Source: Allacma fusca (lineage: Eukaryota; Arthropoda; Collembola; Symphypleona; Sminthuridae). From it: 64,000 nt of DNA. A model generated the notes under the pieces. The model saw nothing but the letters and a program-made list of their open reading frames with translations. It was not told the origin of the DNA and ran no database searches. The translations under genes and the position numbers were made by a program. Of this stretch, positions 31,833-46,472 are shown in pieces; within the stretch, counting starts at the first letter, position 1; each line of letters starts with the position of its first letter. The DNA is taken from assembly GCA_947179485.1 (NCBI GenBank), contig OX359246.1, positions 7,626,001 to 7,690,000 on the forward strand, read 5' to 3'.

Positions 31833-34800
31833 ACAATAATAAAATATTAATATATAATACAATTAATATTAGAAGTGACTAACTTGTCTGTGATATTACG
31901 GCTCAAAGCATTTCAAAACTACTTCAAAGGCTGGACCTTTTGGTTTTGATCAATGCAGAGGTTGATTTTGTTGTTATCGAAGGTCTCCAGAAATTTACGT
32001 ATAATTATTGTTATTGTTGTTTCAGTTTATACCTTCGTTTCGTTGTGACTTGTTACGCACGCATTTGCTAAAATAGTGTATATTTCATCCGCGCAATAAA
32101 ACAAATATTAATTTTTGTAATTTAAAAATTATTTACCCAGTGTTTATGAACCATTTTGTATCAACAACAGCAAATTACTTCTGCGTGATGGTAATGCATT
32201 ACAATTTGTTATGTGTCAAAAATCCACAGTAGTAGTAACTGCACATTTTCAAATCCACGTTAGGGACGTTCACCAAAGACAACTGGTAATCAAAAATCTA
32301 AATCTGAGGAGAAATTAATATTATTTTCAGTACCCTTTTTGAAGGAGCTAACTTCTGATCAAACATTATTTAAATAGCAGTAGAAATAGTACAAACGAAC
32401 TCACACTATGGATTCATTTGAAATTGTACATATTCCGTAACAAAGCAAATCCACACATATGGTTACCCAGATCAAGCATACACATTCCTGTCGTAAGTGA
32501 AATCTCAGAAAAGCTGTTCATTAGCCCTAATTACTTTACTTCCTCTGTTCCTTGGTCTCGCTTTCGTTACACACCTTTGATATCCTGTCAAGACAAGATT
32601 GAACGGATGATAGCTGGCTGACTCTGACTCACAATGAGGTAATACCCATCACTATCCTTTTTTCCATTGAAAATGTCAATAAGCATGATTAAGTAATTAC
32701 TCATAAATATAGATGTGTTTCTCCAATCTCGGCAAGAACATCAATGCCGCCGAAGAAATAAGAGATAACACGTAAACTCTTCGGGAATCCGTTCCACAAG
32801 TCCTCATAAACGCAGGAATCAAGGTGTTATACATGTAAGGCAGGTCTTGAATTTCCTTGTACCACTTAAAGTCCCTTGTGTCCCTAATAATTTAATTATC
32901 GCTCCTTATGAAATTCGTTTAAATTCCTCTAAAGAGCGTTTCTCTACAAGAGCTTTTTTCTCTGGAATTATTGGGTGCTCTTATAAAGAGAGAGTAAACT
33001 GTTTGTTTAAACAAATTGTTTTCCAGACTTTTCAAAATTTTTTTCACAGAATCTGGTCCAGCATTGTGGTAATGATGATCTTCCAGAACGCAAGACAATT
33101 TCTGGTTAGAACTGAATTTTAAATGTATCATTTTGTTTCTGTAAAATTTATTTCTCAAAATACTTTTCAGGTTGGGTTGTAGGGAAATTTTGAATGAGGG
33201 CACGATAAAGATCAGGGAGCAAGGCTTAGTAAATTCATATTTAGGATCAAAGATGCGGAAAACAAATTTTTGAATTTGATCTTGCCGTTTTCCTTGGACG
33301 AATCCAATGTCATCTTCGGAGTCGGAAATTCCCCGCGAGTGAACCCAACATTTAAGCAATAATGAAAAGAGAAAATGTAAGGCCAAAGTTTTACGAACTG
33401 ATTTACATCAATTCATAAACCTTTCCTCGAATTTCCAGAGACGACAATTTTTGACTTCAGAAGAGGACTCAAAAGAATCCTCATAAAATTTGCTTCAGAC
33501 ACAAAAATTGATTTGCTTTTTTCGTTTTGGTATTTTCTGATCGAACGTTCAAACAAAAGTAGACAAAAGCTGAAATTCGGCTATTTCATCATATTTGCTC
33601 CTGAAGATTAAATTCCCCAACGGCGCCCTTTGTTCTTACTAGTTATGCCCCTTACCTCTCTCAACGCAGGATAAATCGAATAAACGATTCTTTGAATGGA
33701 ATTTGGTCACAAATTTGGCATTTTGCAGCATATGATTTGGTCACAAAAGTAACACGGCTGAACAAGACTAACGGCTTGCTTAATTTTAAATCATTATTTA
33801 ATTTGTCAAAAAATAAGGAAAACAATGACTGGATTGGACACTTGATAAAGAATTAGTTTTCTAATCGAGTTCTGAACATCTACTTATCATACAATCTAAA
33901 AAATATAAACAAGAAAAAATGGCGAGCTTTAAAAATGAGCTTCCAGAACATTCTGAGATCAAATCTAAAAATACACACGAAGTAGGAAAAACTCCATGAA
34001 ATTCGGTCACCTGGTGTGTTAGTAAACACAATGCTTAGAAGCCACTTATACGCCGAACACTGGCGTACACTAACTATATACTGTATATACACAACTATGT
34101 CCAGGTTTTTCACACAGTGGCCTTTGAGTTGTCAAAGACCAAGCTGTATAATGCTAATTGCTAACCATTTGCGGACACTTTGTGAAATATTTCCTCTCAT
34201 TCCAACATGGACAGGTCCAGAGGGATCCTTTCCAGAAGCAGGTGTCAACTTCCAGAACACTCACCTTGCCCTTCGCAACATCAGGTAAACTTTTCCTGAT
34301 GCAATTAAAAAAATATAGATAAGAAAAAATGGCTTGAGCGTTAAAAATGAGCTTCCAGAACATTCTGGGGTCAAATCTAAAAGTATATACAAAGTAGGAA
34401 AAGCTCCATGATATTCGGGTCACTGGTGTAAGTAAACACTCAAGTGCACCTTATTAACATTATCTCTAAGGTAGTTCATAACAGGAACGTAAACAACAAC
34501 ACTGAAGTCATATCTTTGGGTTTTTGCTGCACTATTGGACTACTGAAGAAGTGTCTTCTGGATAACCAACTATGGTGACTGACTTCACCCTACATACTCT
34601 ACAATGTTATTCATTCCACAGCAGAATGAATGAATGAACACACTTTATTTGAGGAAATGCATTAGATCAGAGTATAGCATAGAAGACACTGAAACGCCCC
34701 TCAGTGACGTACACTAACTACAGTATTTAGTGACATACAAATATATCCAGGTTTTTCACCCAGTGCCCTTTCAGTTGTCAAAGACCAAGCTGTAAGTTGC

Positions 34801-34875
34801 TAATTGCTAACCATTTTCGGATACTTTGTGAAATATTTCCGCTTATTCCAAGATGGACAAGTCTAGAGGGATCTT

Positions 34876-35091
34876 TTCCAGAAGCACGTGTCAACTTCCA
34901 GAACACTCACCTTGCCCTACCCAACATCGGGTTAACTTTTCCTGATGCAATTACATTGAGGGTTCCCAACCTGGTCCTGTCCAGTTATGTCTGCATAAGT
35001 CTAATTAACAGTAAGTCCCATGTTCCAAAGGAAATACATACTTACTCCTGCTTGGGTATATAAACTCAGCCGGAGCTATGATTATCGTCAG
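34876..35091 (+). promoter_or_regulatory. Promoter of the exon-1 relic, unit 3
   Basis: Same elements as in unit 1, TATATAAA intact. Confidence 0.62.
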
Positions 35092-35229
35092 AGCATTTGG
35101 AGCTACAAGACAGTTTACACCAGAAATACTAAACATTTTACATTACAAGCAGATCTTCAGCATTAAAGTACGACTTTGACCAAAACTTAAACCTACTCGA
35201 CCCCACTTTTTTCATTCAATAATTTAACC

Positions 35230-35247
35230 ATGGCTTCCAGTCTTTAA
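35230..35247 (+). pseudogene. Exon-1 relic, unit 3
   Basis: ATGGCTTCCAGTCTTTAA; exon 2 absent. Confidence 0.72.
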
Positions 35248-37474
35248 CTCAAAACTACTTAAAGGGCTGGATCTGTTGATTTAGTCGAATGCAGATGCTG
35301 ATGTTGTTGTTATCCAACGTTACCAGAAACTTATGTTCATTTTTGTTGTTGTTTCAGTTTATTCCGTTGTTTCGTTGATATGCACGTATTTGTTAAAATA
35401 ATGTCAATAATTCGTCCGCCCGATAAATAAATAAATATTTATTCTTGTAACTAAAAAATGCGTATCCTGTGTTTATATGCCATTCTTTATCATCCGCAGC
35501 ATATCACTTCTGCACAAATGGTGTTACAGTACAATATGACGCGTTTTAAAAATCTGCAGTAGTAATCACTGCACATTTTCAAATCCTCGTTATGGGGTTT
35601 GTCCCTAAAAATAACTGACAATCAGTATCTGAGGAGCAGGTATTGTTATTTTCGGTACCGTTTTTAAAGGAGCGAATTTCTGGTGATAAATTATTTCCTG
35701 AACAGTGGAAATAATACGAGTAGACTCATTGGGTAGGAAAACACATCTAAACATATGTACATGTACAGAGCAAGCATACACATTCCTGTCGTAAGAGAAT
35801 TCTAAGAGAAGCTGTTCATTAGCCCTAATTACTTGACTTCCTCGGTTCCTTGGTATCCCTTTCGTTAGACATCTTTGATATAGAGTCAAGGCAAAATTGG
35901 ACAGGTGATAGCTACCTGACTCTGACTTCCAATGAGGGGATATCAATGCCGCTGGGGAAATGGCAGATAATTCCATTGTTTCACTAGTAATTGAATTTAG
36001 CTTACACCTGTTCCTTAAACTAACTTGAGCCTGTTAGGTGAATTTGATAAATTCAGTGTTCAAGTGTTATTTTACGTGGTTGCAGTATAGAATACCATTC
36101 AGAGATTTTATTCAGCGAGCAGAGGACATTGATTGTTGTGTTTGGTGTTGTGCAAGTACTGGGACTGGTGCTTTCAACGCATATTGATTTGCTGTTGTGA
36201 GAGCCTCAAAACACTTCTCAACTGAAACATTAGATTCTTCCGCGTCGAGGAAATTCTGTTGTTTTGTAATAATTGTAAATTTTATAATTTTAAATTCTTT
36301 TCAGATTTTTTTTCACAAAATGTATTCACAAAATATTTCCCCATTTCCACAAATTACGTGATTATCATGATGTATGATTAAAAATAATAAAGATTGTGCT
36401 GTGAATTGGGAAATTTTAGCATTAAGCTTTTAATTCTCATAACGCATGTTGGAAATATATTTTGACTGTAATTATATATAAATTATATATCAGTTTGGTT
36501 GAACTTGAATGGAGATTCCAGGAACCGGTCTCCTTGCTTTCTATTTCCGGAAATTTGGACATAACCGCAGTAATTTATGGAGCGTGGCAAAGACGATGGA
36601 ATTTCATTCTTGCTCTTAAGGAGAGAGAGAGTACACCGTATTTTAAAGCAAATAATTTTCCAGACTTTTCAAAATTTCCTTTGTAGAAACAGGTCATACA
36701 TTGTGGTACTAATCGTCGTGAACGTAAAGAAACGTTTGGTTTGACCTGGATCCTAAATGTTTCATTTTGCTACCAACAACCTTTATTTCTCAAATATGTT
36801 TTCACGCATGTTTTCATCGCCGAAGCAAGCTAAAAAAAACTAATAGCTAAAAAAGCTAAAACAGAAGTTGCTTTTGTGCCCTAGAAAGTTAAAAACAAGT
36901 TTTCTGTTTGGGTTTGTCAAAGGAATCAATATTCTGTTACTGAAAATGATAAAAACGCTTGAAAACGACGAAAATCAACGCTACGATATGTGTATAGTTT
37001 ATAGTTACCATAAAGTAGTCGAGAAGACTAGACTAATATACATTATAAATTTTTTTATCGTTTAAATTGCAAGAATTTATGAAAAGTCTTTATTAATTTT
37101 TGTATTATTTATTGTACAAAAAGTTAAAAATGTTGTTGACAACAGGTTTAAGAAAAACTATATTTAAGGGCTGATCCCTTCAAGATCCCAGTTCCAAATT
37201 TTTATACTAAGGTCCTAGTTACTCAAGGCACCCTCCTGAAAAATTTCATGTAGTTCCAAGGGGTGGAACACACTTTTCTAGCTTGCAATGCTAAATGAAC
37301 GGAGACCAGGGGTTTTATTTTAGGAATTTGGTGTTAATTTTTGTTTATTTTTGCAAAGGAATGCCAAACCTTAAGGGCTATGCGATTGTAAAAATTCATG
37401 GAGATTCACGTTGCATTCCCATTGACTTTAAGCCTTTGACATTCCAAGTGCGACCATTGGTTCACGAGTTACCT

Positions 37475-37780
37475 GGGCCCTATTTCATAAACATTACAAT
37501 CCCTACAATTGACTGCAATGACATGGTTTAGAAACGGGTCATAGTACCATGTGATTGGGCGTCAGCACGGTTTATCAAACTTAGTGCTTCAATTGGCTTA
37601 CTGTATGACAATTCCCGGGTCTTGGATATCACTCCTCAATGACAAGTTGTAAATATGCACCAGTAATTACGGTTGGTTTGAGAATTGTTTATGAAACGCC
37701 TGTACTTGTAAATTGTCAATAATACAATTGTACTTGTAAAATTGTCATTGTCGGGTTGTATTCTTTATGAAATAGGGCCC
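37475..37780. mobile_element. 306-bp MITE, unit 3
   Basis: Same inverted ends as in unit 1. Confidence 0.72.
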
Positions 37781-38456
37781 TGAGAGTCACTTTTTGAGGT
37801 ATGGGTAAAAGCATACAGGTTGCTTTTTTAGGAGACAAACCTGGGCACGTACACAGACCTGGGCACATCTCCTTTAAAAACAACTTCTTAATAAGCAGTT
37901 AAGAAACATTCTGGCCAAAAAATATCACCATCTGAATAAAAATTACTACAACTAAACAAGACTAATGGCTTGCTTAATTTTAAGAAACCCGAAATTAAGG
38001 TCTTATTTAATTTCTATTCTAATCTAAAAATAAAGAAAATAATGACTAGAGTCGAGAATGGATAAAGAATTGGAAGACTGGTCGTGTTCTCAACAGCTAC
38101 TCATCATACAATCCAAAAAATATAAATAAGAAAGAATGGATTGAGCGTCAAAAATGAGCTTCCAGAACATTCTGGGGTCAAATCTAAAAGTACACACAAA
38201 GTAGGAAAAGCTCCATGAGATTCGGTCAACTGGTCTGTTAGTAAACACAATACTTAGAAGCCACTGAAACGCCGAACACTGGCATACACTAACTACTGTA
38301 TATACGATTATGGGTATCCACGTTTTTCACCCAGTGGCCTTTGAGTTGTCAAAGGCCACTCATAGCCTTGCTATATGACGCTAATTACTAGCTCTTTGCA
38401 GACACTTACGGAAATATTTCCGCTCATTCTAACATGGACTGGGCCTGAGGGATTAT

Positions 38457-38672
38457 TTCCAGAAGCACGTGTCAACTTCCAGAACACTCACCTTGCCCTT
38501 CGCAACATCAGGTAAACTTTTCCTGATGCAATTACATTGAGGGTTGCCAACCTGGTCCTTTCCAGTTATGCCTGCATAAATCTAATTAGTAGTAAGTCCC
38601 ATGTTCCAAGGGAAATACGTACTTGCTCCTGCTTGGGTATATAAACTCAGCCGGAACTATGATTATCGTCAG
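38457..38672 (+). promoter_or_regulatory. Promoter of peptide gene D3
   Basis: E-box block and TATATAAA unchanged. A C-to-T change at 38,430 lies just upstream, in CTCATTCT. Confidence 0.67.
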
Positions 38673-38810
38673 AGCATTTGGAGCTACAAGACAGTCCACA
38701 CTAGAAATACTAACCATTTAAAATTACAAGCACATCTTCAGCATTATAGTACGACTTTGACGCAAAGTTAAAACCTATTCGATCCAACCTACATCATTGT
38801 TAATTTAACC

Positions 38811-39152
38811 ATGGCTTCCAGTCTTAAGGTACAACAATCAAATTAATAATAGTAACTTAACATTAGTATTTTATTAGAAATCTTGCACACCAACTTTCTG
38901 AGACTTACCATTTTAAAACTATTTTTTAAATAATTGTCTGTCTTTATTATACAGATTTATTTCATCATAGGATTGTGCGTCCTAGCTTTAGTATCCCTTT
39001 CTTGGGGCTCACCCGTTCCGGAGAAATCTTGGACGGAGACTTTAGAAGATGCGATTACTCACCGTGGAGGGCAAAATGCCAGACATCGTGTAGCTCGGTG
39101 GGGACCATCGGCCTCTCGTTTCTGGGCTGGACGTAATTCAAAACGTGGATGA
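38811..39152 (+). CDS. Peptide gene D3 (exons 38811-38828 and 38955-39152)
   Basis: Coding sequence identical to D1; splice sites intact. Confidence 0.83.
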
Positions 39153-42100
39153 ACAATAATAAAATATTAATATATAATACAATTAATATTAGAAGTGACT
39201 AACTTGTCTGTGATATTACGGCTCAAAGCATTTCAAAACTACTTCAAAGGCTGGACCTTTTGGTTTTGATCAATGCAGAGGTTGATTTTGTTGTTATCGA
39301 AGGTCTCCAGAAATTTACGTATAATTATTGTTATTGTTGTTTCAGTTTATACCTTCGTTTCGTTGTGACTTGTTACGCACGCATTTGCTAAAATAGTGTA
39401 TATTTCATCCGCGCAATAAAACAAATATTAATTTTTGTAATTTAAAAATTATTTACCCAGTGTTTATGAACCATTTTGTATCAACAACAGCAAATTACTT
39501 CTGCGTGATGGTAATGCATTACAATTTGTTATGTGTCAAAAATCCACAGTAGTAGTAACTGCACATTTTCAAATCCACGTTAGGGACGTTCACCAAAGAC
39601 AACTGGTAATCAAAAATCTAAATCTGAGGAGAAATTAATATTATTTTCAGTACCCTTTTTGAAGGAGCTAACTTCTGATCAAACATTATTTAAATAGCAG
39701 TAGAAATAGTACAAACGAACTCACACTATGGATTCATTTGAAATTGTACATATTCCGTAACAAAGCAAATCCACACATATGGTTACCCAGATCAAGCATA
39801 CACATTCCTGTCGTAAGTGAAATCTCAGAAAAGCTGTTCATTAGCCCTAATTACTTTACTTCCTCTGTTCCTTGGTCTCGCTTTCGTTACACACCTTTGA
39901 TATCCTGTCAAGACAAGATTGAACGGATGATAGCTGGCTGACTCTGACTCACAATGAGGTAATACCCATCACTATCCTTTTTTCCATTGAAAATGTCAAT
40001 AAGCATGATTAAGTAATTACTCATAAATATAGATGTGTTTCTCCAATCTCGGCAAGAACATCAATGCCGCCGAAGAAATAAGAGATAACACGTAAACTCT
40101 TCGGGAATCCGTTCCACAAGTCCTCATAAACGCAGGAATCAAGGTGTTATACATGTAAGGCAGGTCTTGAATTTCCTTGTACCACTTAAAGTCCCTTGTG
40201 TCCCTAATAATTTAATTATCGCTCCTTATGAAATTCGTTTAAATTCCTCTAAAGAGCGTTTCTCTACAAGAGCTTTTTTCTCTGGAATTATTGGGTGCTC
40301 TTATAAAGAGAGAGTAAACTGTTTGTTTAAACAAATTGTTTTCCAGACTTTTCAAAAATTTTTTCACAGAATCTGGTCCAGCATTGTGGTAATGATGATC
40401 TTCCAGAACGCAAGACAATTTCTGGTTAGAACTAAATTTTAAATGTATCATTTTGTTTCTGTAAAATTTATTTCTCAAAATACTTTTCAGGTTGGGTTGT
40501 AGGGAAATTTTGAATGAGGGCACGATAAAGATCAGGGAGCAAGGCTTAGTAAATTCATATTTAGGATCAAAGATGCGGAAAACAAATTTTTGAATTTGAT
40601 CTTGCCGTTTTCCTTGGACGAATCCAATGTCATCTTCGGAGTCGGAAATTCCCCGCGAGTGAACCCAACATTTAAGCAATAATGAAAAGAGAAAATGTAA
40701 GGCCAAAGTTTTACGAACTGATTTACATCAATTCATAAACCTTTCCTCGAATTTCCAGAGACGACAATTTTTGACTTCAGAAGAGGACTCAAAAGAATCC
40801 TCATAAAATTTGCTTCAGACACAAAAATTGATTTGCTTTTTTCGTTTTGGTATTTTCTGATCGAACGTTCAAACAAAAGTAGACAAAAGCTGAAATTCGG
40901 CTATTTCATCATATTTGCTCCTGAAGATTAAATTCCCCAACGGCGCCCTTTGTTCTTACTAGTTATGCCCCTTACCTCTCTCAACGCAGGATAAATCGAA
41001 TAAACGATTCTTTGAATGGAATTTGGTCACAAATTTGGCATTTTGCAGCATATGATTTGGTCACAAAAGTAACACGGCTGAACAAGACTAACGGCTTGCT
41101 TAATTTTAAATCATTATTTAATTTGTCAAAAAATAAGGAAAACAATGACTGGATTGGACACTTGATAAAGAATTAGTTTTCTAATCGAGTTCTGAACATC
41201 TACTTATCATACAATCTAAAAAATATAAACAAGAAAAAATGGCGAGCTTTAAAAATGAGCTTCCAGAACATTCTGAGATCAAATCTAAAAATACACACGA
41301 AGTAGGAAAAACTCCATGAAATTCGGTCACCTGGTGTGTTAGTAAACACAATGCTTAGAAGCCACTTATACGCCGAACACTGGCGTACACTAACTATATA
41401 CTGTATATACACAACTATGTCCAGGTTTTTCACACAGTGGCCTTTGAGTTGTCAAAGACCAAGCTGTATAATGCTAATTGCTAACCATTTGCGGACACTT
41501 TGTGAAATATTTCCTCTCATTCCAACATGGACAGGTCCAGAGGGATCCTTTCCAGAAGCAGGTGTCAACTTCCAGAACACTCACCTTGCCCTTCGCAACA
41601 TCAGGTAAACTTTTCCTGATGCAATTAAAAAAATATAGATAAGAAAAAATGGCTTGAGCGTTAAAAATGAGCTTCCAGAACATTCTGGGGTCAAATCTAA
41701 AAGTATATACAAAGTAGGAAAAGCTCCATGATATTCGGGTCACTGGTGTAAGTAAACACTCAAGTGCACCTTATTAACATTATCTCTAAGGTAGTTCATA
41801 ACAGGAACGTAAACAACAACACTGAAGTCATATCTTTGGGTTTTTGCTGCACTATTGGACTACTGAAGAAGTGTCTTCTGGATAACCAACTATGGTGACT
41901 GACTTCACCCTACATACTCTACAATGTTATTCATTCCACAGCAGAATGAATGAATGAACACACTTTATTTGAGGAAATGCATTAGATCAGAGTATAGCAT
42001 AGAAGACACTGAAACGCCCCTCAGTGACGTACACTAACTACAGTATTTAGTGACATACAAATATATCCAGGTTTTTCACCCAGTGCCCTTTCAGTTGTCA

Positions 42101-42195
42101 AAGACCAAGCTGTAAGTTGCTAATTGCTAACCATTTTCGGATACTTTGTGAAATATTTCCGCTTATTCCAAGATGGACAAGTCTAGAGGGATCTT

Positions 42196-42411
42196 TTCCA
42201 GAAGCACGTGTCAACTTCCAGAACACTCACCTTGCCCTACCCAACATCGGGTTAACTTTTCCTGATGCAATTACATTGAGGGTTCCCAACCTGGTCCTGT
42301 CCAGTTATGTCTGCATAAGTCTAATTAACAGTAAGTCCCATGTTCCAAAGGAAATACATACTTACTCCTGCTTGGGTATATAAACTCAGCCGGAGCTATG
42401 ATTATCGTCAG
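42196..42411 (+). promoter_or_regulatory. Promoter of the exon-1 relic, unit 4
   Basis: Same elements as in unit 1, TATATAAA intact. Confidence 0.62.
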
Positions 42412-42549
42412 AGCATTTGGAGCTACAAGACAGTTTACACCAGAAATACTAAACATTTTACATTACAAGCAGATCTTCAGCATTAAAGTACGACTTTGAC
42501 CAAAACTTAAACCTACTCGACCCCACTTTTTTCATTCAATAATTTAACC

Positions 42550-42567
42550 ATGGCTTCCAGTCTTTAA
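42550..42567 (+). pseudogene. Exon-1 relic, unit 4
   Basis: ATGGCTTCCAGTCTTTAA; exon 2 absent. Confidence 0.72.
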
Positions 42568-44794
42568 CTCAAAACTACTTAAAGGGCTGGATCTGTTGAT
42601 TTAGTCGAATGCAGATGCTGATGTTGTTGTTATCCAACGTTACCAGAAACTTATGTTCATTTTTGTTGTTGTTTCAGTTTATTCCGTTGTTTCGTTGATA
42701 TGCACGTATTTGTTAAAATAATGTCAATAATTCGTCCGCCCGATAAATAAATAAATATTTATTCTTGTAACTAAAAAATGCGTATCCTGTGTTTATATGC
42801 CATTCTTTATCATCCGCAGCATATCACTTCTGCACAAATGGTGTTACAGTACAATATGACGCGTTTTAAAAATCTGCAGTAGTAATCACTGCACATTTTC
42901 AAATCCTCGTTATGGGGTTTGTCCCTAAAAATAACTGACAATCAGTATCTGAGGAGCAGGTATTGTTATTTTCGGTACCGTTTTTAAAGGAGCGAATTTC
43001 TGGTGATAAATTATTTCCTGAACAGTGGAAATAATACGAGTAGACTCATTGGGTAGGAAAACACATCTAAACATATGTACATGTACAGAGCAAGCATACA
43101 CATTCCTGTCGTAAGAGAATTCTAAGAGAAGCTGTTCATTAGCCCTAATTACTTGACTTCCTCGGTTCCTTGGTATCCCTTTCGTTAGACATCTTTGATA
43201 TAGAGTCAAGGCAAAATTGGACAGGTGATAGCTACCTGACTCTGACTTCCAATGAGGGGATATCAATGCCGCTGGGGAAATGGCAGATAATTCCATTGTT
43301 TCACTAGTAATTGAATTTAGCTTACACCTGTTCCTTAAACTAACTTGAGCCTGTTAGGTGAATTTGATAAATTCAGTGTTCAAGTGTTATTTTACGTGGT
43401 TGCAGTATAGAATACCATTCAGAGATTTTATTCAGCGAGCAGAGGACATTGATTGTTGTGTTTGGTGTTGTGCAAGTACTGGGACTGGTGCTTTCAACGC
43501 ATATTGATTTGCTGTTGTGAGAGCCTCAAAACACTTCTCAACTGAAACATTAGATTCTTCCGCGTCGAGGAAATTCTGTTGTTTTGTAATAATTGTAAAT
43601 TTTATAATTTTAAATTCTTTTCAGATTTTTTTTCACAAAATGTATTCACAAAATATTTCCCCATTTCCACAAATTACGTGATTATCATGATGTATGATTA
43701 AAAATAATAAAGATTGTGCTGTGAATTGGGAAATTTTAGCATTAAGCTTTTAATTCTCATAACGCATGTTGGAAATATATTTTGACTGTAATTATATATA
43801 AATTATATATCAGTTTGGTTGAACTTGAATGGAGATTCCAGGAACCGGTCTCCTTGCTTTCTATTTCCGGAAATTTGGACATAACCGCAGTAATTTATGG
43901 AGCGTGGCAAAGACGATGGAATTTCATTCTTGCTCTTAAGGAGAGAGAGAGTACACCGTATTTTAAAGCAAATAATTTTCCAGACTTTTCAAAATTTCCT
44001 TTGTAGAAACAGGTCATACATTGTGGTACTAATCGTCGTGAACGTAAAGAAACGTTTGGTTTGACCTGGATCCTAAATGTTTCATTTTGCTACCAACAAC
44101 CTTTATTTCTCAAATATGTTTTCACGCATGTTTTCATCGCCGAAGCAAGCTAAAAAAAACTAATAGCTAAAAAAGCTAAAACAGAAGTTGCTTTTGTGCC
44201 CTAGAAAGTTAAAAACAAGTTTTCTGTTTGGGTTTGTCAAAGGAATCAATATTCTGTTACTGAAAATGATAAAAACGCTTGAAAACGACGAAAATCAACG
44301 CTACGATATGTGTATAGTTTATAGTTACCATAAAGTAGTCGAGAAGACTAGACTAATATACATTATAAATTTTTTTATCGTTTAAATTGCAAGAATTTAT
44401 GAAAAGTCTTTATTAATTTTTGTATTATTTATTGTACAAAAAGTTAAAAATGTTGTTGACAACAGGTTTAAGAAAAACTATATTTAAGGGCTGATCCCTT
44501 CAAGATCCCAGTTCCAAATTTTTATACTAAGGTCCTAGTTACTCAAGGCACCCTCCTGAAAAATTTCATGTAGTTCCAAGGGGTGGAACACACTTTTCTA
44601 GCTTGCAATGCTAAATGAACGGAGACCAGGGGTTTTATTTTAGGAATTTGGTGTTAATTTTTGTTTATTTTTGCAAAGGAATGCCAAACCTTAAGGGCTA
44701 TGCGATTGTAAAAATTCATGGAGATTCACGTTGCATTCCCATTGACTTTAAGCCTTTGACATTCCAAGTGCGACCATTGGTTCACGAGTTACCT

Positions 44795-45100
44795 GGGCCC
44801 TATTTCATAAACATTACAATCCCTACAATTGACTGCAATGACATGGTTTAGAAACGGGTCATAGTACCATGTGATTGGGCGTCAGCACGGTTTATCAAAC
44901 TTAGTGCTTCAATTGGCTTACTGTATGACAATTCCCGGGTCTTGGATATCACTCCTCAATGACAAGTTGTAAATATGCACCAGTAATTACGGTTGGTTTG
45001 AGAATTGTTTATGAAACGCCTGTACTTGTAAATTGTCAATAATACAATTGTACTTGTAAAATTGTCATTGTCGGGTTGTATTCTTTATGAAATAGGGCCC
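44795..45100. mobile_element. 306-bp MITE, unit 4
   Basis: Same inverted ends as in unit 1. Confidence 0.72.
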
Positions 45101-45776
45101 TGAGAGTCACTTTTTGAGGTATGGGTAAAAGCATACAGGTTGCTTTTTTAGGAGACAAACCTGGGCACGTACACAGACCTGGGCACATCTCCTTTAAAAA
45201 CAACTTCTTAATAAGCAGTTAAGAAACATTCTGGCCAAAAAATATCACCATCTGAATAAAAATTACTACAACTAAACAAGACTAATGGCTTGCTTAATTT
45301 TAAGAAACCCGAAATTAAGGTCTTATTTAATTTCTATTCTAATCTAAAAATAAAGAAAATAATGACTAGAGTCGAGAATGGATAAAGAATTGGAAGACTG
45401 GTCGTGTTCTCAACAGCTACTCATCATACAATCCAAAAAATATAAATAAGAAAGAATGGATTGAGCGTCAAAAATGAGCTTCCAGAACATTCTGGGGTCA
45501 AATCTAAAAGTACACACAAAGTAGGAAAAGCTCCATGAGATTCGGTCAACTGGTCTGTTAGTAAACACAATACTTAGAAGCCACTTAAACGCCGAACACT
45601 GGCATACACTAACTACTGTATATACGATTATGGGTATCCACGTTTTTCACCCAGTGGCCTTTGAGTTGTCAAAGGCCACTCATAGCCTTGCTATATGACG
45701 CTAATTACTAGCTCTTTGCAGACACTTACGGAAATATTTCCGCTCATTCTAACATGGACTGGGCCTGAGGGATTAT

Positions 45777-45992
45777 TTCCAGAAGCACGTGTCAACTTCC
45801 AGAACACTCACCTTGCCCTTCGCAACATCAGGTAAACTTTTCCTGATGCAATTACATTGAGGGTTGCCAACCTGGTCCTTTCCAGTTATGCCTGCATAAA
45901 TCTAATTAGTAGTAAGTCCCATGTTCCAAGGGAAATACGTACTTGCTCCTGCTTGGGTATATAAACTCAGCCGGAACTATGATTATCGTCAG
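45777..45992 (+). promoter_or_regulatory. Promoter of peptide gene D4
   Basis: E-box block and TATATAAA unchanged; carries the upstream T (45,750) shared with unit 3. Confidence 0.67.
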
Positions 45993-46130
45993 AGCATTTG
46001 GAGCTACAAGACAGTCCACACTAGAAATACTAACCATTTAAAATTACAAGCACATCTTCAGCATTATAGTACGACTTTGACGCAAAGTTAAAACCTATTC
46101 GATCCAACCTACATCATTGTTAATTTAACC

Positions 46131-46472
46131 ATGGCTTCCAGTCTTAAGGTACAACAATCAAATTAATAATAGTAACTTAACATTAGTATTTTATTAGAAA
46201 TCTTGCACACCAACTTTCTGAGACTTACCATTTTAAAACTATTTTTTAAATAATTGTCTGTCTTTATTATACAGATTTATTTCATCATAGGATTGTGCGT
46301 CCTAGCTTTAGTATCCCTTTCTTGGGGCTCACCCGTTCCGGAGAAATCTTGGACGGAGACTTTAGAAGATGCGATTACTCACCGTGGAGGGCAAAATGCC
46401 AGACATCGTGTAGCTCGGTGGGGACCATCGGCCTCTCGTTTCTGGGCTGGACGTAATTCAAAACGTGGATGA
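46131..46472 (+). CDS. Peptide gene D4 (exons 46131-46148 and 46275-46472)
   Basis: Coding sequence identical to D1; splice sites intact. Confidence 0.83.

Larger units (their letters stand above)
26988..34307 (+). repeat. Tandem array unit 2 (7,320 bp)
   Basis: Same length and order as unit 1. Gene-poor stretches lie at 27,928-29,484, 29,485-30,606, 31,833-33,610 and 33,611-34,307, with the content described for unit 1. No private variant was noticed. Confidence 0.92.
34308..41627 (+). repeat. Tandem array unit 3 (7,320 bp)
   Basis: Unit with the most base differences noticed: G at 38,266, T at 38,430, A at 40,358 and A at 40,434. The T at 38,430 and A at 40,358 are shared with unit 4 only. 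Gene-poor stretches lie at 35,248-36,804, 36,805-37,926, 39,153-40,930 and 40,931-41,627. Confidence 0.92.
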